NCBI GenBank assembly: GCA_035713725.1
Contig: DASTMZ010000201.1
Coordinates: 1 to 32,860 of the forward strand
From: DASQPR01 sp035713725
Lineage (GTDB): Bacteria; Actinomycetota; Actinomycetes; Mycobacteriales; Micromonosporaceae
Direction of reading: 5' to 3'
DNA: 32,860 nucleotides
Below the pieces are notes generated by a model. The model did no database searches, was not told the origin of the DNA, and worked only from the letters and a program-made list of their open reading frames with translations. Numbering within the stretch: the stretch's first letter is position 1; each line of letters starts with the position of its first letter. Positions 7,389 to 15,475 of this stretch are shown piece by piece. The position numbers were made by a program, and so were the translations under genes.

Positions 7389-8528
7389 GTCCGCGTCGGG
7401 TGCCGTGACCCACCCGGCCACCAGGATCAGCCCGGTGTCTCGGTGTACGGCCAGGAACCCGTACGGGCGATCGAACGTGACCGTGACACGGCGCACGTCG
7501 TACTCGTCCATGCGGCGTACCATCGTCAGCCGCATCGCGACCGCGGTGATCGCGGCGGCGCGAAAACCGGTCTCGGTGAACTCCGCCATCGCGTCCTGCT
7601 TGGCGTCGCTGACTTCCAGCGCCCGGTCACTGACGCCCGGGAACGGATGCCCCGACCGGGCCGCGGTGAGGCCGAACACTTCGGGGAAGGCGAGCAGGTC
7701 GTGGCTCGCCCGTACGGTGAACTTCGGCGCCTCGACGACAAGCTGCGGCGTGCGCGACGTGTGCGCCACGCGATCGACGACAACACCCGGCACCGGCAGC
7801 CCGTCGGGAAAGTGCTCGCCGTCGGTTGCCTCGCGCGCGCCGGTCACGATCGCGAGCCCCTCGGACAGCACATCGCTCGCGGCCACACCGGCCGGCCCGA
7901 TGACGAGCTCGACGTCGATGCCGTTGTCGCCCTCGATGCGTACGCACGTCGCGGTCGTGGTCGCTCGTACCGCTGACACCCCATCGGTGGTCCGGCTCAG
8001 CAACGGCCAGCCGCCGGCCCGCGAGCGCGGTTTCTCGAACGGCTGCCGCCACTTGGTCCGTACCGTCAGTGCGCTCGCCAGCAGCAAAGCGATCGACTCG
8101 TCGATCTGGACGGGCATTTTCTTGATCAGTCCGTCGGTGTGCTCATCCGCCCAGGAGTCGAGGGCCGCCTGGTCGGCGCGCGTGTCGCCGGTGAAGTCGC
8201 GGTGCACGCCGTCCGGCAACGCCGCGAGCCAGTCCGACCGGAGTGGCACATCGTGACGGCTCCACAGGCCGAGCGCTGCCGAGGTGCCGTCCGCCGCATC
8301 CAGCGCGTCGATGACGGCGCGTCCGGCCTTCGTACCCGTGGATGGGTCGATGCTGATCGCGGCCGCAAGCTCGTCGCGGGCCTTGCCCTCCGCGGCGTCG
8401 GCGAGGATGGCGAGCAGTGGCCATACGCCGATGCCGGCGCATACCGTCGGGTGTCCACCGAACGCGGCGATCCAGCGTGCGGTCATGGTGTTGATCGCGG
8501 CGACGGGCAGATCGGTGATGCCGGCCAT
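7386..8528 (-). CDS. Serpin family protein, with an atypical reactive-centre loop
   Basis: This 380-aa protein has the serpin fold, a family mostly of irreversible serine-protease inhibitors. Seen in order: an N-terminal INTMTARWIAAF helix, VWPLLAILADAAEG, KMPVQIDESIALLLASALTVRTKW (the conserved serpin strand), PKFTVRASHDL, the hinge FTETGFRAAAITAVAM, and the end FDRPYGFLAVHRDTGLILVAGWV. The hinge departs from the usual E-E-G-T-E-A-A-A-A-T. P14 is Phe, P13 is Arg and P9 is Ile, and the loop to the FDRPYGF strand is about 9 residues longer than in alpha-1-antitrypsin. No signal peptide is visible. The ATG at 8528 follows AAGAG. Family call is good; inhibitory activity is uncertain. Confidence 0.85.
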   Translation of the reverse strand: MAGITDLPVAAINTMTARWIAAFGGHPTVCAGIGVWPLLAILADAAEGKARDELAAAISIDPSTGTKAGRAVIDALDAADGTSAALGLWSRHDVPLRSDWLAALPDGVHRDFTGDTRADQAALDSWADEHTDGLIKKMPVQIDESIALLLASALTVRTKWRQPFEKPRSRAGGWPLLSRTTDGVSAVRATTTATCVRIEGDNGIDVELVIGPAGVAASDVLSEGLAIVTGAREATDGEHFPDGLPVPGVVVDRVAHTSRTPQLVVEAPKFTVRASHDLLAFPEVFGLTAARSGHPFPGVSDRALEVSDAKQDAMAEFTETGFRAAAITAVAMRLTMVRRMDEYDVRRVTVTFDRPYGFLAVHRDTGLILVAGWVTAPDAD

Positions 8529-8635
8529 ACGTCCACTCTTGCAGATCTGTCGGCGGTGAGCCCGCGCGACGTTATGTCCCACACCACCGGACGGTCTCGC
8601 GGCGCTCGAAACCGCGCTGTACCAGGATGGTTCGC

Positions 8636-9616
8636 ATGGAGTATGTGAAGCTCGGCAACACCGGCCTGGAAGTCTCGAAGATCTGCCTCGGCGCGATGAG
8701 CTACGGCGAGCCGGAGCGCGGAGCCCATCCGTGGTCGCTACCGGAGGACGAGTCTCGTCCGTTCATCCAGCGCGCGCTCGAACTCGGCATCAACTTCATC
8801 GACACCGCGAACGTCTACTCCGCCGGCAGCAGCGAGGAGATCGTCGGTCGTGCGGTGGCCGACTTCGTGCCGCGCGACGAGGTCGTCATCGCGACGAAGG
8901 TGCACGGTGCGATGCGCGAGGGCCCGAACGGCGGAGGCTTGTCGCGCAAGGTGATCCTCGCCGAGATCGATCACAGCCTCCGTCGGCTGAACATGGACTA
9001 CGTCGACCTCTACCAGATCCACCGATGGGACCCGACCACGCCGATCGAGGAGACGCTCGAAGCGCTGCACGACGTGGTACGCGCCGGCAAGGCCCGCTAC
9101 ATCGGCGCGTCGTCGATGTACGCCTGGCAGTTCGCCAAGGCGCTCTACACCGCGGAGCAGCACGGGTGGACGCGCTTCGTATCCATGCAGAATTACTACA
9201 ACCTGCTCTACCGCGAAGAGGAGCGGGAAATGCTGCCGCTGTGCAGCGACCAAGGCATCGGCGTGATCCCGTGGAGCCCGATGGCGCGCGGCCGGCTGAC
9301 CCGCGATCCGGCGACCACGACGACGAGGTCCAGCCATGATCCGTTCGGCCGGTCGCTGACCACGCAGACCGAGGCGAACGACCGCGACGTGATCGATCGG
9401 GTCGCCGAGATGGCCGAGAAGCGCGGCCTGCCGAGGGCACAGATCGCGCTGGCGTGGGTAGCGCGCCGGCCGGGCGTGACCGCGCCGATCGTCGGCGCGA
9501 CGAAGCTCGAGCACCTCGACGATGCCGTCGCCGCGTTGGATGTCGAGCTGTCCGACGACGAGGTCGCGTCGCTGGAGGAGCCCTACGCACCCCATCCGGT
9601 GCTCGGCCACAGCTGA
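8636..9616 (+). CDS. Aldo/keto reductase
   Basis: This 326-aa NADPH-dependent aldo/keto reductase is of the YajO/Kv-beta-like bacterial group. The complete catalytic tetrad is visible: Asp56 (INFIDTAN), Tyr61 (VYSAG), Lys88 (ATKVHG) and His129 (YQIHRWDP). The cofactor-binding end (IVGATKLEHLDDAVAALDVELS) is also present. Length is normal. I start at the ATG at 8636, where the family N-terminus MEYVKLGNTGLEVS begins; CAGGAT lies 7 nt upstream. An in-frame ATG at 8627 would add three residues. It stands alone between the divergent serpin and the TetR gene. Its carbonyl substrate is unknown. Confidence 0.93.
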   Translation: MEYVKLGNTGLEVSKICLGAMSYGEPERGAHPWSLPEDESRPFIQRALELGINFIDTANVYSAGSSEEIVGRAVADFVPRDEVVIATKVHGAMREGPNGGGLSRKVILAEIDHSLRRLNMDYVDLYQIHRWDPTTPIEETLEALHDVVRAGKARYIGASSMYAWQFAKALYTAEQHGWTRFVSMQNYYNLLYREEEREMLPLCSDQGIGVIPWSPMARGRLTRDPATTTTRSSHDPFGRSLTTQTEANDRDVIDRVAEMAEKRGLPRAQIALAWVARRPGVTAPIVGATKLEHLDDAVAALDVELSDDEVASLEEPYAPHPVLGHS

Positions 9617-9681
9617 GCACCGGCACTCCGCGCGCCGCCGTCGCCGGGTCACGCTCGGTGTGTCGAGGGTCACCCACGATG

Positions 9682-9704
9682 GTGTACGAAACGGTTCCGT
9701 ACAC
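9682..9704. promoter_or_regulatory. Palindromic operator 1 upstream of the TetR gene
   Basis: This 23-bp interrupted palindrome has outer arms GTGTACG and CGTACAC around a core AAACGGTTC. Only three symmetric pairs fail. It shares the string ACGAAAC-GTTCCGTA (one variable base) with operator 2, some 50 bp downstream. Confidence 0.6.
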
Positions 9705-9730
9705 CGGCTACGGGGGAGTAGCGTGGCGCT

Positions 9731-9748
9731 CGGAACGAAACCGTTCCG
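9731..9748. promoter_or_regulatory. Palindromic operator 2 upstream of the TetR gene
   Basis: CGGAACG (9731-9737) and CGTTCCG (9742-9748) form a perfect 7-bp inverted repeat around AAAC. It lies 20 bp before the TetR start and next to its GGGAGG ribosome site, in the usual place for autorepression. Confidence 0.65.
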
Positions 9749-9768
9749 TATTTGTTCGGGAGGTCCTC

Positions 9769-10359
9769 ATGGACACGGTCATCGCGGCGGCCAGGTCAGA
9801 CCGCCATGGTGCCATCTGTGAGGCCGTCTTCGAACTGCTGAGCGAGGTTGGCTACGACCGGATGTCGATGGACGCGGTAGCGACGCGGGCCCGCGCCAGC
9901 AAGGCGACCATCTACCGGGCGTGGCCGAACAAGCCAGATCTCGTCAAGGAGGCGCTGACGCACCGCTTCGGCGACGTGCCAGCGGCGCCCGACACGGGAT
10001 CGCTTCGCGGTGACCTGATCGCGATTCTGACCGGGGCTTGTCAACTCGCGAACGGTATGGACGGCGCGGTGATGACCGGACTGCTGACCGCGGCGACCCG
10101 CAATGCTGAGTTGTCGCGGACGTTGCACCAACTCGTGTACGAAACGAAGCATCCGGTGCATGTTGCAATCATCAACGCCGCGGTGGCGCGCGGCGAGTTG
10201 CCGGGCGACGCCTCAGCCGACGTGCTCCACGAGGTTCTCCACGCGATGATCCTCACCCGGAAACTGTGGGCGATCGCCGGGCAAGCCGATGACGACGACG
10301 ATTTTGTCGTACACGTCGTGGACGATGTACTCCTGCCGGTGCTGCGCAAGGGAGCGTGA
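9769..10359 (+). CDS. TetR family regulator, probable repressor of the adjacent exporter
   Basis: This 196-aa TetR regulator has an N-terminal helix-turn-helix (MSMDAVATRARASKATIYRAWPNKPDLV, residues about 28-55) and a helical ligand domain of the TetR_C_16/AcrR-like kind with LRGDLIAILTGACQL. The C-terminus carries an acidic DDDDD stretch. The ATG at 9769 is set by GGGAGG 5 nt upstream. Two palindromes lie just upstream, so autoregulation is likely. The next gene is a 14-helix drug exporter on the same strand, 259 bp downstream. By the QacR/TetR precedent this regulator probably controls that exporter. However, neither palindrome is repeated in front of the exporter, so control might be by read-through. 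Confidence 0.92.
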   Translation: MDTVIAAARSDRHGAICEAVFELLSEVGYDRMSMDAVATRARASKATIYRAWPNKPDLVKEALTHRFGDVPAAPDTGSLRGDLIAILTGACQLANGMDGAVMTGLLTAATRNAELSRTLHQLVYETKHPVHVAIINAAVARGELPGDASADVLHEVLHAMILTRKLWAIAGQADDDDDFVVHVVDDVLLPVLRKGA

Positions 10360-10416
10360 CGCCGGTAACAAATACCAACTGGCCGAAACAAACGCCAGCG
10401 GGTCAGAGATTGTTTA

Positions 10417-10442
10417 CGTGTTATGAGCGTCGTGTTATGAGC
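10417..10442 (+). repeat. Two tandem copies of CGTGTTATGAGC before the exporter
   Basis: CGTGTTATGAGC occurs at 10417-10428 and 10431-10442 (period 14). It lies in the 259-bp gap between the TetR and exporter genes. The AT-rich composition suggests a promoter or a protein-binding site. The rest of the gap (10360-10618) holds no gene that I can support. Confidence 0.5.
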
Positions 10443-10618
10443 TTCGACCGCGCAGTGCCCACCGATCGAGGGCACCAGCAGGCGGAGTAGCAGTCGAAGC
10501 TTCCGCTCGTCGGTAACGCAAATTCCCCCCAGTTTGGAAAGGACCGGTTCGCGCATGCGACTCGGTCACATACTTGCGCGCCCAAATGGCGTGCGCACCA
10601 CCTTGCTTTGGAGGAGAA

Positions 10619-12154
10619 ATGGCGCAAGAACACGCCGTGGCGCAGGCGCCTTCGAGGGGGATCGGCGCTGCCGCGAAACCCGATAGGCGCCGCTGGTACG
10701 CGTTGATCGTCATCATGTTGGGGCAGCTCATGGTCGTGCTGGACGCGACCGTGGTGAACGTCGCCCTGCCGCACGCGCAGGCCGCGCTGGACATCAGCAA
10801 CGCCGACCGCCAGTGGATCGTCACGGCATACACGCTCACATTTGGTGGCCTGCTGCTGCTCGGCGGCCGGATCGCCGACTACTTCGGGCGCAAGCGCACC
10901 TTCATGGTCGGCCTGATCGGCTTCGCGGCCGCGTCCGCCCTTGGTGGCGCCGCGGTCAACGAGGCCATGCTCTTCGGCGCTCGTGCCCTGCAGGGTGCGT
11001 TCGGTGCGCTGCTCGCGCCGGCCGCACTGTCGCTGCTGACCGTCACGTTCACCGAGGCTAAGGACCGCGCGAAGGCGTTCGGCGTTTTCGGTGCGATCTC
11101 CGGCGGTGGCGCCGCGATCGGCCTGATCTCGGGCGGCGTGCTGACGCAGTATGCGTCGTGGCGCTGGTGCTTGTTCGTGAACGTCCCGTTCGCGCTGCTG
11201 GCGCTCGCGCTCGCGATCCCGATCGTGAAGGAGAGCAAGGCGCAGGGCAACACGCGCTATGACATCCCGGGCGCGATCCTCGCGACGCTGGGTCTGGTAG
11301 CGCTGGTCTACGGGTTCACCGAGGCGGCCAAGCCGCACGGCACGTCAACCAACGGCTGGTCCGCCCCGATGACGATCAGCATGCTCGTGGCTGCGGCCCT
11401 GTTGCTCGGTGGGTTCCTGTGGTGGGAGTCACGAGTCAAGAACCCGTTGCTGCCGCTGCGCGTCATCACCGACCGGAACCGAGGTTCGTCCTTCCTGGTG
11501 TCGATCCTGATCGGCGCGGGACTGCTGGGCATGTTCCTGTTCATGACGTTCTACCTGCAGCAGACGCAGCACTACAGCCCGTTGAAGACCGGTGTGGTCT
11601 ACCTGCCGTTCTCGGCCGGCATCATCGTGTCCGCCGGCATCGCGGCGCAGCTGCTGCCGCGCATCGGGCCGCGGATCCTGATGACGGTCGGTGGCGTGCT
11701 GGCCACCGCGTCGATGATCTATCTGACGCAGCTGAAGGCCGATTCGTCGTACGTCGGTGCGATTTTGCCGGCGTTCATCGCGATGAGCCTCGGCATGGGC
11801 CTGCTGTTCGTGCCGCTGGGCGCGACCGCGCTGTCCGGCGTCAGCAACCACGACGCCGGCGTCGCGAGCGCGATGGTGAACACGACCCAGCAGGTCGGTG
11901 GCTCGCTCGGCACGGCGTTGCTGAACACCATCTTCACCACCGCTCTGGCCGGCTTCGTGGCAAGCCACGGTGCCTCGCCGGCTGCGCAGGCCAGTGGCGC
12001 GATCCACGGGTACAACGTGGCGTTCACGGCGAGCGCGATCCTGTTCGCCGCGGCCGCGCTCCTGTCGCTGCTGTTCATCCGGCGTCCGGCCGACATGGTG
12101 CCCGACGACGGTGAGCGGGTCGAGGAGCGTGAGCCGGCGCTCGCTGGCGTGTGA
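10619..12154 (+). CDS. DHA2 family MFS drug exporter (EmrB/QacA-like, 14 TM)
   Basis: This 511-aa proton-driven multidrug exporter of the DHA2 family sits in the cytoplasmic membrane. Seen: LDATVVNVALPHAQAAL at the end of TM1 (motif D1), GGRIADYFGRKR (motif A), RALQGAFGALLAPAAL, and a motif C-like stretch GAISGGGAAIGLISGG in TM5. Further hydrophobic segments follow to LLSLLFIRRP, giving about 14 helices, then a short acidic tail. Tail residues include DDGERVEEREP. The ATG at 10619 has a strong GGAGGAG at 10610-10616. It follows the TetR regulator on the same strand, the classic regulator/pump pair. Transported compounds are unknown. A 13-bp hairpin ends the unit. Confidence 0.95.
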   Translation: MAQEHAVAQAPSRGIGAAAKPDRRRWYALIVIMLGQLMVVLDATVVNVALPHAQAALDISNADRQWIVTAYTLTFGGLLLLGGRIADYFGRKRTFMVGLIGFAAASALGGAAVNEAMLFGARALQGAFGALLAPAALSLLTVTFTEAKDRAKAFGVFGAISGGGAAIGLISGGVLTQYASWRWCLFVNVPFALLALALAIPIVKESKAQGNTRYDIPGAILATLGLVALVYGFTEAAKPHGTSTNGWSAPMTISMLVAAALLLGGFLWWESRVKNPLLPLRVITDRNRGSSFLVSILIGAGLLGMFLFMTFYLQQTQHYSPLKTGVVYLPFSAGIIVSAGIAAQLLPRIGPRILMTVGGVLATASMIYLTQLKADSSYVGAILPAFIAMSLGMGLLFVPLGATALSGVSNHDAGVASAMVNTTQQVGGSLGTALLNTIFTTALAGFVASHGASPAAQASGAIHGYNVAFTASAILFAAAALLSLLFIRRPADMVPDDGERVEEREPALAGV

Positions 12155-12175
12155 CATCGCAAGCACGTCGCAACG

Positions 12176-12212
12176 CGATGGCCGGTACTGGACCAACCGG
12201 TGCCGGCCATCG
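12176..12212 (+). terminator. Hairpin terminator after the MFS exporter
   Basis: The left arm at 12176-12188 (core GATGGCCGGTAC) pairs with the right arm at 12200-12212 (core GTGCCGGCCATC). This gives a 13-bp stem with one G-T wobble and an 11-nt loop. No T-tract follows, as is common in actinobacteria. Confidence 0.6.
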
Positions 12213-12259
12213 ACGTATGTGAGTGCGCCTCGGGTCGTGTGTCCGCGTCGATCGACCCC

Positions 12260-12265
12260 TAGGAT
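12260..12265 (+). promoter_or_regulatory. -10-like TAGGAT for a leaderless epimerase-DUF402 mRNA
   Basis: TAGGAT is followed by 7 nt and then the GTG at 12273. GGATCGGA in the same stretch could also serve as a weak ribosome site. Confidence 0.4.
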
Positions 12266-12272
12266 CGGATAC

Positions 12273-13457
12273 GTGGGATTGAGCGTGATCGTCTTCGGCG
12301 CGACCGGCATGGTCGGTCAGGGCGTCGTCCGGGAATGCATCGCCTCACCCGAAGTGGACTATGCGGTGCTCATTGGACGGACTCGGGCCGGTGTGGATGA
12401 CGCGAAGGTCCACGAGGTGGTCGTGCCGGATCTCGCCGAGGTCGATGCGTACGAACCGGTGTTCGACGGCATCGACGCGTGCTACTTCTGCGTCGGCGTG
12501 ACGTCTGCCGGCCGTACGGAGGACGAGTACACCAGGATCACGTACGACCTGACGCTCGCCGTGGCACGTGCGGTGGCCCGACGCAGCCCGGGTGCCACGT
12601 TCGCGTACGTGTCCGGCGCGGGTACGAACGCGGCGGGCCGATCGATGTGGGCGCGCGTGAAGGGACGCACCGAGCAGGCGCTGCTCGGGTTGCCGTTGGA
12701 CGCGTACATGCTGCGACCCGGGTTCATCAACCCGATGCACGGCGAGCGCTCCGGCACGCGGCTATACCGGGTGGCGTACGCCGCCGTCAGCCCGCTCTAC
12801 CCGATCCTGCGACGCGTGGCGCCGGGCGCCGTCACGTCGACCGAGCAGGTGGGCCGCGCGATGGTAGCGCTCGCGCTGCGCGGCTGGCGCAAACGCATCC
12901 TAGAGACGCGCGACATCAACGCCATCGATCCGATCGCCGCTACGATGCCGCGATCGACCCGCTACGCGCCCGGCTCCACGATCGCCGTACGGCTGGTCAA
13001 GTCCGGCCAGCTCAAGGTCGGCTACGACGCGACGGTGCGCAGTGACGACGGCAATCACCTGGTTGTCGAGGCGCCATGGGTGGGCGAGCAGCCGCGCGAC
13101 CTCGGCCCGGTCACCTTTGGCCCGGGCGACGTGTTCACCGAGCACTACTGGCAGGACCGGTGGTATTCGGTGAAGGAGGTGCGTGACCCGGCCGGCGTAC
13201 GGAAGGGCTGGTATTGCGACGTGTGCCGGCCCGCGGTGCGCCGCCCGACGTCGGTCTACGCCGAGGATCTCGAACTCGATCTCTGGGTGTCCGATGACTT
13301 GTCGACCCTGGTTCGCCTCGACGAGGACGAGTTCGTCGCCAGCGGGCTCGCGGTCCGTGAGCCGTCCGCGGCGGCGCAGGCGCGGGCTGCGCTGGACGCG
13401 TTGGAGGCGCTCGCCGCCGACCGCTTCGCGTCGGTGATCGGCAAACCGGGGTCCTGA
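12273..13457 (+). CDS. SDR-type NAD(P)-dependent epimerase fused to a DUF402 domain
   Basis: This 394-aa protein has two unrelated domains in one frame. Residues 1-220 are an atypical short-chain dehydrogenase: the NAD(P) loop FGATGMVGQG, CYFCVGVTSAG, TFAYVSGAGT, ARVKGRTEQALL, LRPGFINPMHG, and the usual family end ILETRDINAI. Residues about 225-394 are DUF402/FomD-like: VFTEHYWQDRWYSVKEVRDP, GWYCDVCRP, EDLELDLWV and RLDEDEF. DUF402 proteins include Mg-dependent nucleoside di/triphosphatases. The GTG at 12273 begins exactly at the Rossmann strand. An in-frame ATG at 12945 lies at the domain junction but has no ribosome site, so one polypeptide is likely. The joint function is unknown. Confidence 0.85.
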   Translation: MGLSVIVFGATGMVGQGVVRECIASPEVDYAVLIGRTRAGVDDAKVHEVVVPDLAEVDAYEPVFDGIDACYFCVGVTSAGRTEDEYTRITYDLTLAVARAVARRSPGATFAYVSGAGTNAAGRSMWARVKGRTEQALLGLPLDAYMLRPGFINPMHGERSGTRLYRVAYAAVSPLYPILRRVAPGAVTSTEQVGRAMVALALRGWRKRILETRDINAIDPIAATMPRSTRYAPGSTIAVRLVKSGQLKVGYDATVRSDDGNHLVVEAPWVGEQPRDLGPVTFGPGDVFTEHYWQDRWYSVKEVRDPAGVRKGWYCDVCRPAVRRPTSVYAEDLELDLWVSDDLSTLVRLDEDEFVASGLAVREPSAAAQARAALDALEALAADRFASVIGKPGS

Positions 13458-13592
13458 CCGATCTTCGATCGGCACCACGAACAGCCGCACAAAATTTCTG
13501 CGACACCGATGTCGAAAACCGCTGTCCAGCATTCGACGCGTGGGTGACAGTCGGGCAAGAGACTCGATGACCACGTCACAAGGAGACATGCG

Positions 13593-14018
13593 ATGAAGTT
13601 CATGGTGTTCGTGAAGGCGACCCCGGAGACCGAGGCTGGCGGGCTGCCGGACGAGACGATGCTCTCCGAGATGGGCAAGTACAACCAGGAACTGGTCAAG
13701 GCCGGCATCATGCTGGGCGGCGAAGGGCTGCAGCCAAGCTCCAAGGGCGCCCGCGTGCAGTTCGCCGGGACTCGGCGCTCCGTGGTGGATGGGCCGTTCA
13801 CCGAGGCGAAGGAGCTGGTCGCAGGCTTTTGGCTGTGGCAGTGCAAGTCCCTCGACGAGGCCATCGAGTGGGCGAAGCGATGCCCGAACCCGACCGGCGG
13901 CGAGGGCGTGCTGGAAATCCGCCAGGTGTTCGAGAACGAGGACTTCGGCGATGCGATGACGCCGGAGCTGCGCGACGCGGACGCTCGGCTACGGGAGCAG
14001 GTCGCCGACCGGCACTGA
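13593..14018 (+). CDS. YCII/DGPF domain protein linked to an ECF sigma factor
   Basis: This 141-aa protein has the YCII (DGPF) fold, a dimeric alpha/beta ferredoxin-like domain. Seen: MKFMVFVKATPETEAG at the N-terminus, MLGGEGLQPSSKGARV, and the name-giving VVDGPFTEAKELVAGFWLW motif. AGGAGA at 13581-13586 sets the ATG. This group is regularly encoded next to ECF42 sigma factors, as here with 72 bp between the genes. No catalytic activity has been assigned to the group with certainty. A strong hairpin separates the two genes, so transcription may be partly uncoupled. Family and pairing are firm; function is open. Confidence 0.9.
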   Translation: MKFMVFVKATPETEAGGLPDETMLSEMGKYNQELVKAGIMLGGEGLQPSSKGARVQFAGTRRSVVDGPFTEAKELVAGFWLWQCKSLDEAIEWAKRCPNPTGGEGVLEIRQVFENEDFGDAMTPELRDADARLREQVADRH

Positions 14019-14035
14019 GTGCAACGGTCCTTGCC

Positions 14036-14069
14036 CCGATCGGGCGCGGCGTCGGCTGCGCCCGATCGG
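14036..14069 (+). terminator. Strong hairpin between the YCII and sigma-factor genes
   Basis: CCGATCGGGCGC (14036-14047) and GCGCCCGATCGG (14058-14069) are perfect 12-bp arms around a 10-nt loop. No T-tract follows. It could terminate or attenuate read-through into the sigma-factor gene. Confidence 0.6.
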
Positions 14070-14090
14070 TGGCTGTGATCTAGTCGGGGG

Positions 14091-15461
14091 GTGGGCGGCG
14101 AAACTGCACGGCATCTCGACGCCAGCGGGCAACCCCGGCTCGGTGACGCGAATGGCGGAACGCGCGACGACCGGGCGGCGGACGAGGCTCGGCGCGCGAT
14201 CGAGGCGGTGTGGCGCATCGAGTCGGCCCGCGTCATCGCCGCGCTCGCGCGAATGGTCCATGACGTCGGGCTGGCCGAAGACGCAGCCGCCGATGCGCTG
14301 GTAGCCGCGCTCGAACAGTGGCCGACCGAGGGCGTACCCGCAAATCCCGGCGCGTGGCTGACGGCGATCGGCAAGCGGAAGGCAATCGACGCGGTTCGCC
14401 GGCGTGTCGCGCTGGACCGCAAGTACGCGGAGATCGGGAACCACATCGAGTCGCGACTCGCGCCGGACGGCCCCGAGCCGGACGAGGTCGAGGACGACCT
14501 GCTGCGGCTGATGTTCGTGGCGTGCCATCCGTTGTTGTCGCCGGATGCCCGTGCGGCGCTCACCCTTCGGTTGCTCGGCGGGCTGTCCACGGAGGAAGTC
14601 GCGCACGCGTATCGGGTGCCCGAGGCGACCGTCGGACAGCGCATCTCGCGCGCAAAGCGGACCCTCGCCGAGGCGGACGTCGGGTTCGAAGTGCCGGACG
14701 GCGCGGAGCGACGCGAACGGCTGGCCTCCGTACTCGAGGTCATATACCTCGTGTTCAACGAGGGCTACGCGGCCACGCGCGGTGACGAATGGATCCGGCA
14801 CGACTTGTGCGACGAGGCGCTGCGGCTCGGCCGGATCCTCGCCGGGCTGACGCCCAACGACGCAGAGGTGCACGGGCTGCTCGCGTTGATGGAGATCCAG
14901 GCGTCGCGGTTGCGGGCGCGTACGGGCCCGGACGGCGAACCCGTGCTGTTGCTCGACCAGGACCGCGGCCGCTGGGATCACCTGCAGATCCGGCGCGGTC
15001 TGGCGGCCTTGGAGCGGGCGGAACGCCTCAGCGGCGGGGCGCTGGCACCGTACACAGTGCAGGCCGCGATAGCCGCGTGTCACGCGCGTGCCCGTACCGG
15101 TGACGACACCGACTGGGAGCGGATCGCGACGCTCTACGCCGCGCTTGTACGCATCGAGCCGTCGCCCATCGTCGAGTTGAACCGCGCCGTCGCGGTCGGC
15201 ATGGCGTACGGGCCGGAGGCCGGCCTGCCGCTCGTCGACGCGATCGCTGACGATCCCGCGATGCGCGACTACCACCTGCTGCCGAGCGTACGAGGCGATC
15301 TGCTCGCGAAGCTGGGCCGCGGCGACGAGGCGGCCGCGGAGTTCGCACGAGCCGCGTCGCTGACGCGAAACGAACGCGAGCGTGCGCTGCTTCTGGATCG
15401 CGCCGCGGCCGTCACCGGCGGCGCAGCATTTCGACTAGCGGTGGACGCCGACCCTATGTAG
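14091..15461 (+). CDS. RNA polymerase ECF sigma factor, ECF42-type, with long C-terminal TPR-like extension
   Basis: This 456-aa sigma factor is far longer than a normal ECF. Sigma-2 occupies residues about 35-105 (ARMVHDVGLAEDAAADALVAALEQWP, then AWLTAIGKRKAIDAVRR). Sigma-4 lies at about 145-200 (LTLRLLGGLSTEEVAHAYRVPEATVGQRISRAKRTL). Residues about 215-456 are a helical extension (DUF6596/TPR-like) beginning VLEVIYLVFNEGYAAT. ECF42 members have no anti-sigma gene; the extension itself is thought to control them, and YCII genes are their usual targets. The GTG at 14091 has only a G-run before it, so the start is the least certain point. The first 30 residues are poorly conserved. The stop overlaps the PadR operator. 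Confidence 0.92.
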   Translation: MGGETARHLDASGQPRLGDANGGTRDDRAADEARRAIEAVWRIESARVIAALARMVHDVGLAEDAAADALVAALEQWPTEGVPANPGAWLTAIGKRKAIDAVRRRVALDRKYAEIGNHIESRLAPDGPEPDEVEDDLLRLMFVACHPLLSPDARAALTLRLLGGLSTEEVAHAYRVPEATVGQRISRAKRTLAEADVGFEVPDGAERRERLASVLEVIYLVFNEGYAATRGDEWIRHDLCDEALRLGRILAGLTPNDAEVHGLLALMEIQASRLRARTGPDGEPVLLLDQDRGRWDHLQIRRGLAALERAERLSGGALAPYTVQAAIAACHARARTGDDTDWERIATLYAALVRIEPSPIVELNRAVAVGMAYGPEAGLPLVDAIADDPAMRDYHLLPSVRGDLLAKLGRGDEAAAEFARAASLTRNERERALLLDRAAAVTGGAAFRLAVDADPM

Positions 15462-15475
15462 ACTTCCGTACATGG
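15451..15475. promoter_or_regulatory. PadR-type operator over the -10 and start codon of the PadR gene
   Basis: ATGTA (15456-15460), 8 nt, then TACAT (15469-15473) form an inverted repeat of the ATGT/ACAT kind bound by PadR proteins. Its right arm contains the ATG at 15472. TAGACT (15459-15464) ends 7 nt before that ATG, so the site would cover both the -10 and a leaderless start. It also overlaps the stop codon of the sigma-factor gene. An almost identical element lies at 17854-17878. Confidence 0.65.

Noticed and set aside
12945..13457. Separate DUF402 gene starting at the internal ATG
   Set aside because: The frame is continuous from the SDR domain and no ribosome site precedes this ATG. 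It remains possible as a secondary start but is not annotated.
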